From positions 127,753,001 to 127,817,000 of the forward strand of contig JAZBRS010000029.1 of the NCBI GenBank assembly GCA_037176725.1: a stretch of 64,000 nucleotides of DNA, read 5' to 3'. The DNA comes from Posidonia oceanica (Eukaryota; Streptophyta; Magnoliopsida; Alismatales; Posidoniaceae). Below are positions 46,611 to 58,147 of this stretch, one piece after another; positions within the stretch are counted from its first letter, which is position 1; every line of letters starts with the position of its first letter. Both the position numbers and the translations under genes were made by a program. The notes beneath the pieces were generated by a model. The model was not told the DNA's origin and made no database searches. It saw nothing but the letters and a program-made list of their open reading frames with translations.

Positions 46611-48112
46611 CCGAAGGCGGCCCCGTTGCAGATACTCTTCTCCCACCTATACTCTTACATTCTCACTTCTTACATTCTCATCCTACCTGCATCTTCTATC
46701 TTGTCTCTTACTTTTGTTCTTGAACATCCGCTAATGCTTCCTCTATCCTACTCTTGCATCCTCTCTTTTCAAATCATCATCGTCATCCTCTCAAAACATG
46801 CATCATCTCTTTTCAAATCATCATCGTCATCCTCTCCAATCATGCATTGCATCTTCTGCCCGGTGATGAAAACCGGAAGTGCTTGCCTACTCTAGAAAGA
46901 GTCCACCCTGCCTCACCCAGCACTACCCAGATGCCTTAGCCAGTGAGGGAGCCACCATCAATCAGGACAGGCGAATTGCCTAAACTCGTACGGACATACA
47001 CCTCTGAGGGAGAAAAAATGCTAGGATGTGAGTTTGGAAAAGTGAGAATAGACATCTAGGCTTGGGCACGTCCAAGGAACAGAAGACGAAGACAGAAGCC
47101 GGCCCTAGAGATGAGGGTGTGCAGTCTAACCTTGCTCCTTCTACCCATCACATAGCAGACCCAAAGCCCACATCCATTACAACCCAAACACCCCTCTTTT
47201 TTACCTCCAAAATGGGGATAGCAAAAGCCTGTGAAAAAAAAGAGGAAAAGAGAAATCAAGCAAGCAAACAAAAACAAAAAAAGAGAAGAGAAAAAGCAAG
47301 CAAAAAAAAGGGAAAAAAAGAAAATAAATAGAAAAGAGTTAGACAAGGATCAACCCGAAAATACAGGCAATATCATCCCCCCACACTTTACAAGAGACCT
47401 AAGGGTGTAAGCCTAAAAAGATCCACCATCTCCCTCCAAAAACAAACGCATACCATCTCCTAGCTAGGGGCAGAGAAAGACTGCATGCCCATGAGGGAGA
47501 AAAACAAAAAGAGAGCAGAAAGAGTAGGTGTAGGTCCTGAGAGTTCGGCAGGTAACCTGTCCTCACCACACCACCACCTGTATACTACCAACACCCGTTC
47601 CGGAGTACCACCAGCAAGCTAAGAGTCCAAGTAGGGCCCAGTGAGTCAGGGACCACTCCCTTCCTCTGCAGCAGGCACCAAAGCACTCCGTATGCTGAGG
47701 GCACCAAAGCATACTAATCATCTCTTAAGCATATCAACCTGCATCATGCATACATGCATCCCCAATCATCCCTTCCTTCTTATCAATCGTCTCGCTCTGC
47801 AACCTGCCTCGACTCTGAGACAGTACTTCTTGCCAAGAACGCGTTGACGCTGCTCGGGATGCACTGGTCCAGATCTCCTGCCAATCCTTGCCCCCGTGTC
47901 CACAAGACTGCTACAGATTTCCTTTGCTTATCTGTGCTTAACTGCTCTGTTCTGATATTAACTGCTGAATACATATTGAACTGCTTTATCAGCCTCAGAT
48001 TCTGCTTTCTGTTAGAGATTATATACCTGTGTAATCAGATTGTTTGCAAGCATTGATAACAGGTACCTTCAAGCTCTGCAGCATCTGCCTGCTTCACCCT
48101 GCGGCCTGCGTC
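46611..48112 (+). other. Element B: untranslated spacer between pol and ORF2
   Basis: No gene. T/C-rich at first with a short duplication (TTTCAAATCATCATCGTCATCC twice, 46767-46836). A purine-only tract lies at 47229-47335. The TAGGTGTAGGTCC block (47524) and TCCGTATGCTGAGGGC (47686) are conserved with A, C and A'. A putative splice acceptor AACAG/GTACCT lies at 48059-48068, 50 bp before ORF2. Confidence 0.6.
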
Positions 48113-49314
48113 ATGGGATATCCAACTCTTGAAACCCCAGTGCACTGTTCTGAAGCCCTGCGGGGCTGGATTGGCAAGCTTACTCAGGAAGACTGCGAGA
48201 AGTTACGCCTCTGGGGCATACCCACGAAACTGCTGAAGGCCGCTGATGTCGAAGTAAGCCATCACCTTCTGTGCGCTGCCGCAAGATTCTGGAAGCCGGC
48301 GCACCATGTCTTCCGCTTTGGAAAGACTGAACTGACACCTACTCTGGAAGAGGTGTGCCGCATCTGTGGCTTCTCCCGGCTGATGGGACCATCCATTTTC
48401 ATGAGGCGCAACAAGTACATAGCGGTCCTCTGTAAGCTATCTGGGCTATCTACTGACCGGTGCCAGCAAAGACTGAGCTGCACCAGCGGCCCCACGCCCA
48501 TGCTGCGCTTACACTACTTTGATGAGATCATAGACAAGTGCGCTGAACTCGGAGATGATCTGTGGCTTCGGGGATTTGTCACCCGATTTCTGGGAGAGCT
48601 GATCTTCACTCTTGGTCGGATGACAGTCGCGATAGAAATTGCTGAAATCGCACTAGTTGTGGTGACTAGGCAGATCGACTTGGCACCAGTCGTCTTGGCT
48701 GAAACATATTGCAGACTAGACCGCATCTCTCACCGCTGCCGCCACTTCCACGGCTGCGGAGTGCTAGTACAGATCTGGCTAGCCGCACACCTTGAACTGA
48801 ACTTGCTGCGCCCTCGAGGCCACATCATTGAAACATACTGCAACAGCAGCCACACCAGGACAATCAAGAAGGTCCCCGAAGAATACAAGAAGCTATCTGA
48901 GCTGACGGACGACACCGTCACGTGGCGCATCATCCCGTCTGTGGCTGAACCTTTCACTATCTTCTTCGATACCCGCAATGCGCGACTCGTGGTGCTGCCT
49001 GATTCACCGAAGGCGTGGAGTATCACCCCATCCGGGTCATGCGACAGTTCGGCCTCCAGCAGGGCGCCTTCATAGACAACACATCTCCAAGGCTCCTTCA
49101 AGCATATCCTTATGGGACAACATCTGCTACAACAAAGCTGGCTGATCTCATGCAGCATGGAGTGCGGTCTACTGACCTGGCATCTGCACAAGGCTCAGGA
49201 TGTACTCCCGAATATCTGACAGAGGTACAAGCTTTCTGGCCTATCAGTGAGATACCTCCTGGCGCTCCGCAGTTCCCTGATTCCAAAAAGGCAAAGAAAG
49301 CTCGGACCGATTAG
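48113..49314 (+). pseudogene. Element B ORF2: plant mobile domain / DUF7745-like, one frameshift
   Basis: Starts MGYPTLETPVHCSEALRGW. Blocks: LLCAAARFWKPAHHVFRFG, LTPTLEEVCRICGFSRL, LWLRGFVTRFLGELIF, RQIDLAPVVLAETY, VLVQIWLAAHLEL and EYHPIRVMRQFGLQQ; the tail is Lys/Ala/Arg-rich. There is no premature stop; a single-base deletion near 49000 shifts the last 105 codons, otherwise the length is 400 residues. This is the best preserved coding region of B although pol is deleted. Function is unknown; the family assignment rests on motif pattern only. Confidence 0.78.
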
Positions 49315-49908
49315 AGCGTCCATTGTAACTGCTAGTCTATCTTCTGCTGTAAACTTTTGGCCTGTCACAGGCATGTAATCAAGTTCAATCAATACAAAGG
49401 CATTCTGAGCCATCTGTTTGCATTTCAAATCTGCTTCAAGTGCATGCATAATCATATCAATCACATCTACAGGGCCCCTGGCCAAACTTGCTGCCAAACA
49501 CCGCAGGAAAGTCCTCATCAATCAACCCAACTGCTGACCCATGACATCTGGACAAGCAAAGCTGCCGGGCACCGTCATCTGGATCTTCATCAACGGGCTG
49601 GCACCCCCAACTGCCCGGCGATAGGTCCGTCAACCTGTCATCCTTGGCTGGCACCCCCAATTGCCCGGCGATAGGTCCGTTAACTTGTCATCATCTTTGG
49701 GCTGGTATCCCAAACTACTCGTCTGGCAAACACGACAGTTTTGTCTTCATCCTCTGCTTTCAATGCCAAGGACGCGCTGGCCAACCCCTGGTATCATTCT
49801 GATACCAGGGGCATCTTTTGATCGCCCCTTGGTATCACTCTCCCTCTCTTTCCCCCATGATATTCTTGGTATCATGGGATGATTCGCCCTCGCGAAACCC
49901 ATTCATTT
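49315..49908 (+). other. Element B: ORF2 3' region, duplicated GGCTGGCACCCC block, two hairpins
   Basis: A terminator-like stretch (GCATGTAATCAAGTTCAATC, 49371-49390). Two direct copies of a block containing GCCCGGCGATAGGTCCGT (49614-49680). A hairpin at 49785-49811 and a second, related one at about 49856-49880 (CCCATGATA / TATCATGGG). No gene. Confidence 0.65.
49785..49811 (+). other. Conserved palindromic hairpin upstream of the array (B)
   Basis: A perfect 12-bp stem: CCCCTGGTATCA with TGATACCAGGGG, loop TTC, followed by GCATCTTTT as in A and A'. Confidence 0.85.
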
Positions 49909-50562
49909 ACCGGCCGATAAGTCCGATATCTTATCATCTCTTTCCCTTTGCCGGCCGATAAGTCCGATATCTTATCATCTCTTTCCCTTTGCCGGCCGAT
50001 AAGTCCGATATCTTATCATTCCTTTATCCCCTCTTTGCCGGTCGATAAGTCCGATATCTTATCATTCTATTCTTTTATTCATTTGCCAACCGATAAGTCC
50101 GATATCTTATCATCTCTTCCCCTTTGCCGGCCGATAAGTCCGATATCTTATCATTCCTTTATCCCCTCTTTGCCGGCCGGTAAGTCCGATATCTTATCAT
50201 TCTATTCTTTTATTCATTTGCCGGTCGATAAGTCTGATATCTTATCATCTCTTTTCCTTTGCCGGCCGATAAGTCTGATATCTTATCATTCCTTTATCCC
50301 CTCTTTGCCGGTCGATAAGTCCGATATCTTATCATTCTATTCTTTTATTCATTTGCTGGCCAATAAGTCCGATATCTTATCATCTCTTTCTCTTTGTCGG
50401 TCGATAAGTCCGATATCTTATCATTCCTTCATCCCCTCTTTGCCGGCCAATAAGTCTGATATCTTATCATTCTATTCTTTTATTCATTTGCCGGTCGATA
50501 AGTCCGATATCTTATCACCCCTTTCCCTTTGCCAGCCGATAAGTCTGATATCTTATCAATCC
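49909..50562 (+). repeat. Element B array 1: GATAAG/CTTATC hairpin repeat
   Basis: About 15 units of roughly 41-46 bp. Each carries GCCGGCCGATAAG, a short loop and CTTATCAT, so every unit can form a GATAAG/CTTATC stem (for example 49957-49976). A long open frame across the array has no coding features. Confidence 0.9.
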
Positions 50563-50718
50563 TTTTCTTATCAAACTTTCAATCAATCAATCACTCCTTT
50601 TCTTATCAATCAATCAATACCTCTTTTTCTTATCAATCAATCAACCAACCAATCTCTCTTTTTCTTATTAATCAATCAATCAAATCATCAATCAATCAAT
50701 CAAATCATCAATCAATCA
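50563..50718 (+). repeat. AATC-type simple repeat in element B
   Basis: Low-complexity AATCAATC runs with interspersed TCTTATCAAT, between the two hairpin arrays. Confidence 0.85.
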
Positions 50719-51692
50719 CTGCTCTTTCCAGTTGATAGGACCGTAAACTATCATCTTGGGCTGGTGTCTTATCTAGCCTGCAATTGTGTTATACGGCTAA
50801 CATCTAGTAATTGTCCCTCGTAATTGCACTTTCCTGTTGATAGGGCCGTAAACTATCATTCTCTGGCTGATGATCCAAAACTCATCCTTGGCTGATATCC
50901 AAAACTATCACTTGCAATTACGTTATACGGTTGATATCCAGTAACTATCCCTTGCAATTGCACTTTCCGGTTGATAGGACTGTAAACTATCGCTCCCAGT
51001 TGATAGGCCCGTAAACTATCGCTTCCGGTTGACCGTAAACTATCACTTGCAATTGCATTATACGGCTGATAACCAGTAACTATCCCTCATGATTGCGCTT
51101 CCCGGTTGATAGGTCTGTAAAGTATCACTTCTGGTTGATAGGTTCGTAAACTATCGCTCCCAGTTGATAGGCCTGTAAACTATCGCTTCCGGTTGATAGG
51201 TCCGTAAACTATCGCTTCCGATTGATAGGACCGTAAACTATCGCTGCGCAATCATGTTATACGGCTGATATCCAGTAACTATCACTCGCAAATGCCCTTT
51301 CCAGTTGATAGGACCGTAAACTATTGCTCCCGGTTGATAGGCCCGTAAACTATCGCTCCCGGTTCATAGGCCCGTAAACTATCGCTTCCAGTTGATAGGA
51401 CCGAAAACTATCATTCTCTGGCATTTGCGTTATACGGCTGATATCCAATAACTATCACTCATGGATTGTGCTTCCGGTTGATAGGACCGTAAACTATCGC
51501 TCCCGGTTGATAGGCCCGTAAACTATCGCTTCCAGTTGATAGAACCGTAAACTATCCTGCACAATCATGTTTTACGGCTGATATCCAGTAACTATCACTC
51601 ACAACTACTTCCGGTTGATAGGTCCGTAAACTATCGCTTCCGGTTGATAGGACCGTAAACTATCCGACCGATAAGCCCGACATCTTATCACC
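50719..51692 (+). repeat. Element B array 2: GATAG/CTATC hairpin repeat
   Basis: Roughly 20 units of 25-35 bp with the phrase GGTTGATAGGACCGTAAAC, then TATC. Each can form GATAG/CTATC (for example 51195-51213). A variant with GGCTGATATCCAGTAACTAT is interspersed. The last unit (51661-51692) returns to the GATAAG/CTTATC type. Confidence 0.88.
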
Positions 51693-52209
51693 CTCTTCGC
51701 ACGACTTTGTCCCAGGAAGGCAAAGTCCTACATCCCCTTGCGATAGGAGAGTCGGCCTCTCTCCCCTCGCACCCTTTTTGCTAGCTTGCTCCCTGGGCGG
51801 GGACAAGCTGCACTTTTCTTTCTCGCCTTGTCGCGCAAGTTTGGCCTGCCTGCCGGGTCTTTGCACCGCATCGCGTTTCTCTTTTAGCATTTTTCTTTTG
51901 CATCATCTTTGCACTTTCCTTTTCTAGCACTGCATACTAGTCCAGCATCATCTTCATCCTGTGCTGCATCAGCATTCTTAGCTATACTAACTTTTGCGCT
52001 AACATTTGCATTTCATTTGCATTAGCATGCATTGCATACATTGCATCTCATCCATCTGCACCTGTACTTTGTATTGCGGCAACGAGCTACGACTTTCGAT
52101 GCATCCGCCGAATAAGTAACTCACGCCAATAGCAATCTTCTACTCCCGTTGGTCAGATGGGGTGTCTTATCAACCCTGAGCAGCGGCCTCCCTTCGCTTG
52201 ACCTCGCTC
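51693..52209 (+). other. Element B: terminal 3' region with one P and one Q stem-loop
   Basis: GACTTTG (51703-51709) pairs with CAAAGTC (51721-51727), and GCTTG (51784-51788) with CAAGC (51804-51808) around an inner TCCC/GGGA stem. These are single copies of the two stem-loops that form the A and A' arrays. TGCATTGCAT-rich sequence and the conserved 130-bp terminus follow. No gene. Confidence 0.7.
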
Positions 52210-52218
52210 AGAGAGGGG
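52210..52218 (+). promoter_or_regulatory. Polypurine tract of element B
   Basis: AGAGAGGGG, then CATC and the 3' LTR start at 52223. Confidence 0.88.
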
Positions 52219-52222
52219 CATC

Positions 52223-55200
52223 TGTTGACACCCCATTTTGACAGGCTTGATCAGTTGGAATTTCCTGGTAGCTTCTGGATTCAAATCTAGGTCCAAACCT
52301 ACACAATCCTCTTCATCCTTCTCTCCAAAACTAGCCCAAACTTAACCTAGAATTACACCCATTTCCCAAGTCCAAAAACTACTCAAAAACCATAGGAAAA
52401 CTCACCATTCCCAACTTAGCGAACCTACCCAAAAACCCTCAAAATTTTCAAACCAAAACCACTTCCAAAGACCCTAGAAAACCTACGTAAAACTACCCTT
52501 TTTCTACACCTCAAAACCCTTTCAAAACTTCCCCAAAACTAAACCCAAACCCTAGGTCCAACACTAGAGACCTTAGGCCACACACTCCCCACATTTCACC
52601 TCTTTTCAAAGCCTCTAACCCCTCTATTTACCCAAATTATCCTTTTCTCTCTTCTAGATTATTCTTTTCTCTCTCTTCTCTCTCTCCTGATTATCCTCCT
52701 TCTTTTCACTCCCTTCTCTCCCTTCTTCTGGCCTGGCTGTGGGCCTCTCTTGTGCTTCTATATCTTCTGGATCTTATCTGTATTTTTATCTCATTTTTAG
52801 CATTTTCTTTGGCTTTCAAAAAATTATTTTCTCTCCACTCCTCTCTTTCATCTTTATTCCCTCATTTCTCCTTTTTCTTCTTCCCTTTTCTTCTCCTTTC
52901 CTCTCTTCCACTAAATCCCTAAAAAATCCTTAAAAACCTTTAAAACCCTAAAACAAAAGGAAAACAAACCAAAACCCTAAAAGAAATAATTAAAAACTTA
53001 AACAAACAATTAAAAACCAAAACCTAACTAAATCTAGCTAAAATGGAAAACCATGAATGCAAGCTAAAAAATGCAAAACAAACAAAAAGAAAATGCTGTA
53101 AAATCAAGGAAAAAACCAAAATGTAATCAAAGCAAGTAAAAGTAAAAATCCTAATAAAAACAATCAAGAAAACAAATCCTAAAAGAAAGAAAACACTTAA
53201 GAAATGCTAGGGCTAGTAATTAAGAAAGAAAAACTTAACTTAACAATTCTAAAAGAAATAGTTCAAAAACTTAATTAAAAAAATAAAAACAAACAATCAA
53301 AAATCTAAGAACACTTAATTAAAAACTTAACAAAAAAACCTAACCTAAAAAAATATTAAAAGAACTTAACAAACAAAAATCAAAAAATCAAAGAAGACTT
53401 AAGAAAAAAAAGGCTAAAATCAAAAATCTAAAACTCACCCTAATTAATTTAAAAACAAACTTTAAAAAATCCTAATTAACATCCCATGTATTTAAAAATA
53501 AAAACATAATTAAAAAACAACTTAAAAGACATAACAAACATTTAAACAAAATCAAAAACAAATCAAAAACAAAGAAAACCCTAAAAACCCTAATCAAAAC
53601 TAAATCTCTTTAAACCTAATTAACCAATTAAAAACAACCATTAAAAAACTTAATCAAAGTCCTAACTTTAAGCACAACTATTCTAAAAACCCTTTCTATT
53701 TTTTTTTTTTTTTATCTTTTTTATTTCCTTCTTCTTTCCCCTCTTCTTTTCCCTTTCTTCCTTTCTTCCTTTCTTTCTATTTTTTCTTTCTTTTTTTCCT
53801 GGGTCCAGTCCGGCCCGTTCCTTTCCTTCCTACTTTCTTTCTTTTTTTCTTTTTTCTCTCCGCGCGCGGCCCGACCTGCACACATTTTCTTCCACCTCTT
53901 CCCTCCTCCTTCTTCTTCTTCTTCCTCGGTTTTCTCCCGCGCCAGCTCTCTCACTCTTGTCTTCAAATTTGATTTTCTTCTTCCCTCCCGATCACCTCAG
54001 CCTCCAGCTCATCTCCACCTCTCTCGTGTCTCAGCAGCTTCTCCGGGGGGGCATTAATTGCCGTCACCTCTGGCCGTCCATCCTCTGCAGCAGCAGCCTC
54101 CCGCTAGTGGAATTCGAATTCCACTGCGCGCTCATCCTCCTTCAGCTGCTTAAAACCCACAGCATCCTCCTCCTTCATCGCCTTTTCGTCGTCCCCTGAG
54201 AGAGAGCAACCAGAGAGCGAGAGAAGCTAGCCAATTCCACTCCTTTCTCCTCCTCTGAATCCAACAGCTTCCTCCTCTTCTTTTCCACTAATCCAAGCCC
54301 CTTCCCAACCAAAAAATCACTCCAAATTCATCCCCCAAAACCACCCAACATCCAGCAACACACTCCACCCGTTCCTCTCCTAAATCCAACCCGAAAACTA
54401 CCCCCAATCTCCTGAAAACACAGCAGCAACCCAACACCACCTCCACTCCAAAATTCCCGTCTACACAGACCCACAAATCCCCCCAAAACTCAACCCAGCA
54501 ACTCACCTGATCACCACCTTCCTAAAGCACCAGAGCCTTAGCCATCTCCTCCCCCACAACCGGAGCCATCCACAGCAAACACCTCTGCCCATTTTTCCAG
54601 AGAATTCACCCGACGACCAAACTTCATCTCCAGCCCCTTCCCAGCCCTCCTAAGCATCCACACACACTCACTGAGCATCTAGAAGCTCACTGCCACCTTC
54701 CAATCGATCCGGAGAGCAGCGGACACCTCCCCCCACCTCGGGCGACTCCTGCAGCACCCACTGAAGCCGAATCTTCCTCCGGGCCGCGAAGCTTCGCTCC
54801 GGACGTCCAGAAAGCATCGGAGCACATCACTGAGTGGATCCCAGCACTCCCAAGCCGACGACAAGCTCTGCAATAGCCAGACGATCTCCGCCGGCGATCA
54901 CTGAAGCACCAGACGTCGGGGGAACTCCTCAGCCACGGAATAAGGTACCTCTCTTTTCCCTTAGTCTAGTTTTTCTCCTCTCGTGCTTCCTGGCATGTTA
55001 GAATAGGATTCCAGCCCCTCTTCCGCCGAGTCGTCGCCGCCGTCATCTCGTCTTCTCCGGCGAGCTCCGCGACTGGAATCGTCGCTCTGGTAGCAGAACT
55101 CGCATCCAGGGATCGCCCGAGCTCCGCACTGACCTCAGGAACGCAGCCCTGCCTTCAGATCGCATTGATGACGCGCCGATCGTCCGCTTCACCTCCGAGC

Positions 55201-58142
55201 AGGTCTACAGACCTCTGACGCCGCTTCCGGCCATCTCCAGGCAATGTCATCGCCCTCCGACACAGCCCAGACCTCCATCTACCTCCGGTGAAGCTCGCCG
55301 ACCAATCAGCGCCTCTCCAGCACCCCCGTCCCTCCTCTTCGGCCACTGGTAGCAATCTGCTACAGTGGCCGTTCTTCTGGCTGTTACTGTTCATTTATTT
55401 TCTATTTGCTTAGCTAATTTGCCATTAAATTGCATTTTCAGCTCCTGTTTTTACTTTATTACATTCTGGTCCTGCCTCTGTTTAAGATTCATTTAATTCT
55501 GAATTTAAATCTTATTAAAGTGCATGAAAAACTTAAAAAACTGTCTAATTGCATGTTGGTCCTTCTACTGTGTTTTCTTTTAATGTTCATTTTAGTTCAG
55601 GCCCTCTGGTTTTCCATTTTTGCATGTTAGTCCTTCAACCAATAATCTGATTTAATGCTTTAATTTTACCTTAGTAAATTGCATTTTTAAACCCTGTTGT
55701 TTTCCTCATTTGCACTTTAGTCCTCTGTTCTGTTAACTTATGCATTTATTTTTCAACTTTTCTTACTGCATTGCATTATTTCCCCCATACTTTCTGATTT
55801 TTGCATATAGGTCCTTCATTAATGCATAGCATATGTTTAAATGCATATTTTGCTTATAAAATTACATTTTAGACCCTACATGTTTCAAAATTACACATAG
55901 GTCCTCTGCATGCTTATAAAACTCATTTAAATGCATATTTTTCCTTATAAAATTGCATTTTAGACCCTGTATATTTAAAAATTGCATATAGGTCCTCTGT
56001 TTGCATTCTCAGACCATTTAAGACCACTGTTTTGCTTACAAAATTGCATTTCAACCCCTGCATGTTTCAAAATTGCATGTTAATCCCCCATATGATTTCA
56101 AAACTTATCCTAATGCATGTTTACCTTGTAAAATTGCATTTTGAACCCTGCATTTTGCAAAATTGCACTCAGACCCTCCAGTTTTCAAAAACCTTGCATA
56201 AAAGCCCCCTAACTTTTCAAAATCTTTGCATTTAGACCCCTACTTTTTCAAAAATTGCACATAAGTTCCCAAGTTTTCTGAAAAATCATCCTTAAGTCTT
56301 TTCTTGCATTTCTGCATGCATTGCATTCGTGCATTCTTGCATTTGGCATTCCTGCACACACTTAAGCATTCTTAGCTCCCATTTACATGGGAGGACCTGT
56401 TTTGCACACCCCTAGGACCTCCTGTACACCTAGATCCATTCTTCTCCTCTGTTCTGGCCCCTCTGCCGTGAAGCTGAGATATCTTTAGATCTAGCTGTTG
56501 GATCTTCTCAACCAAGCTACCTGGATGACCCCAGCGGAGCGCTCTTCAGCATGGACCAAGCAGTTCTCAAATCGGACTTCAGATTCCCAAGGTAAGTCCT
56601 CCTGAACCCCTGCACAGCATTCATTTGCACACCATTTGCATTGCAAGCATTGTTTTTGCTTTCTGATTTCTCGAGCATGTAGATTAGGACTCCCTCTTCT
56701 TATCTATCAACTCTGCTCCTTTTTTCGCGTACCCCTAGTGCTTTGTGTTGCGTTTCCCCTGGATTCACCACTAATTGTAACTTTCTTCCCCCTTTTCCAC
56801 GATTCGATAGCATCACGAGCTTTTGGCACCATGCGAGACACATCGTGGGACACTTTGGTGGGAAACAGTCACAAAACAGTGGTAATCCCTCCACTTGCTT
56901 CTCTTCCCCTTTATAAGTCTTCACACCTACTTTGCGCGGTTCTTAAACAATGCCTGTTCTCACACACGCACTGTTTGCTTCCCCCTTGCTTCTCTTGCTC
57001 TTCCTCCTTGCATCTGCGTCTGCATGGCTTTATCGATGTTTTATTTCACCTGCTTTGGCACCGTTTTGTGTGCCCGCTTTCTTTTTGGCACCGTTTTGTA
57101 TGCTCGCTTCGTCTTTGGCACCGTTTTGCGTGCCCGCTTTGCTTTTGGCACCGTTTTGCATGCCCGCTTCATCTTTGGCACTGTTTTGCGTGCCCACTTT
57201 GCTTTTGGCACCATTTTGCGTGCCCGCTCTGTCTTTGGCACCGTTTTGCATGCCTGCTTTGTTTCTTGCACCGTTTTGCGTGCTGACTTTGTTTTCTCGC
57301 ACCGTTTCGCGTGCCGCTTTGTTTTCTGCACCGTTTTGCATGCTGGCTTTGTTTTCTCGCACCGTTTCGCGTGTCGCTTTGTTTTCTTGCACCGTTTCGC
57401 ATGTCGCTTCTGTTTCTCGCATTGTTTTGCGTGTTTTACGCTGTTTTCTCTTGCATGTCGCCTGCATTGCTTGGTTTTACCGTCGTTTTGCTTTTTCGCT
57501 TGCATTTGCATATAGGGTAGTGATGCTTACTGCCTGGAGTTCTCACGAGCCAGGTTTCGACTGGTTCGGAACACAGACAGCGTTGCTGAGCACTTAAACT
57601 GCACGTTTACTTTCTTGCATTGCATCCCATCACTTAGAGCACACCTATGAGCATTTATTCTGGCATTCATTGGCATTTAGGCATTCAAACCTGCATTCTC
57701 CTGCGTATGCGAGCGTAAGCCTAGAAAGACCGATTCTCGGGCGTGTCGGGGGTGCGTAACACCTTCCCCGCACGTAACAGGAGTCCTTGCTCTGTCTTTT
57801 GGTCCGCAATGACCATATTGCCCTTATCCTAGGCATAAGTCATCTCATTTGCATTCATTTGCATTTGTTTTCTTTTTGCATTGCTTCGCATTGCATCCTT
57901 TGCTTGGTTTTGCATGTTAACTCGCGCATTACCCCAGTTTTCCTTGTCTCCCGATAATAGACACGGTGGCGACTCTGAATTGTCTTATCTTCTTCTTTTC
58001 TTATCTTTTCTCCTCTGTTTTAAGTGTTTTCGAGTTGAGCCCTCCTCCTCGGACATAGCCACTTATAGTGAGCCTAATTTCGATCGGTGCACGCGAGCTT
58101 CTAGCAGTGTGCATGGACGATCTGAACACCCGGATTACTACA
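52223..58142 (+). mobile_element. Element B: 3' LTR (5,920 bp)
   Basis: Begins TGTTGACACCCC and ends GGATTACTACA. It carries a segment at about 52.72-53.89 kb that the 5' LTR lacks; the first part of it (GGCCTGGCTGTGGGCC) is also in the D LTR, so the longer form is ancestral. That segment is AAAAC/CTTAAT-rich (52.9-53.7 kb) and then pyrimidine-rich. No gene is supported. Confidence 0.93.
57054..57435 (+). repeat. Internal tandem array of B 3' LTR
   Basis: About twelve units of about 30 bp with TTTGGCACCGTTTTGCGTGC; roughly four more than in the 5' LTR. Copy-number change after insertion or during reverse transcription explains most of the length difference beyond the 1.17-kb gap. Confidence 0.88.
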
Positions 58143-58147
58143 CTAGT
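58143..58147 (+). repeat. Target site duplication of B, right copy (CTAGT)
   Basis: Matches 33603-33607. Confidence 0.95.

Larger units (their letters stand above)
33608..58142 (+). mobile_element. Element B: complete Tat/Ogre-like LTR retrotransposon, about 24.5 kb
   Basis: Bounded by CTAGT duplications. Order: 5' LTR, PBS, leader, gag, protease, linker, RT, first RNase H, integrase fragment, ORF2, hairpin arrays, polypurine tract, 3' LTR. By hand count one 285-bp LTR stretch (35641 onward against 55431 onward) differs at 6 sites, so the insertion is fairly recent. It is non-autonomous: it lacks the second RNase H and most of integrase, and gag and RT carry stops and shifts. Confidence 0.95.

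Noticed and set aside
49948..50823. Open frame of 291 codons in B array 1, rich in DKSDILS and SFIHLP
   Set aside because: It is a translation of the GATAAGTCCGATATCTTATC repeat; unit length near a multiple of 3 keeps it open.
49909..51692. CRISPR-like array
   Set aside because: Units are contiguous degenerate tandem repeats with no unique spacers, inside a plant retroelement.
53721..53966. Minus-strand Lys/Glu-rich open frame
   Set aside because: Reverse of a pyrimidine-rich low-complexity tract in the B 3' LTR.
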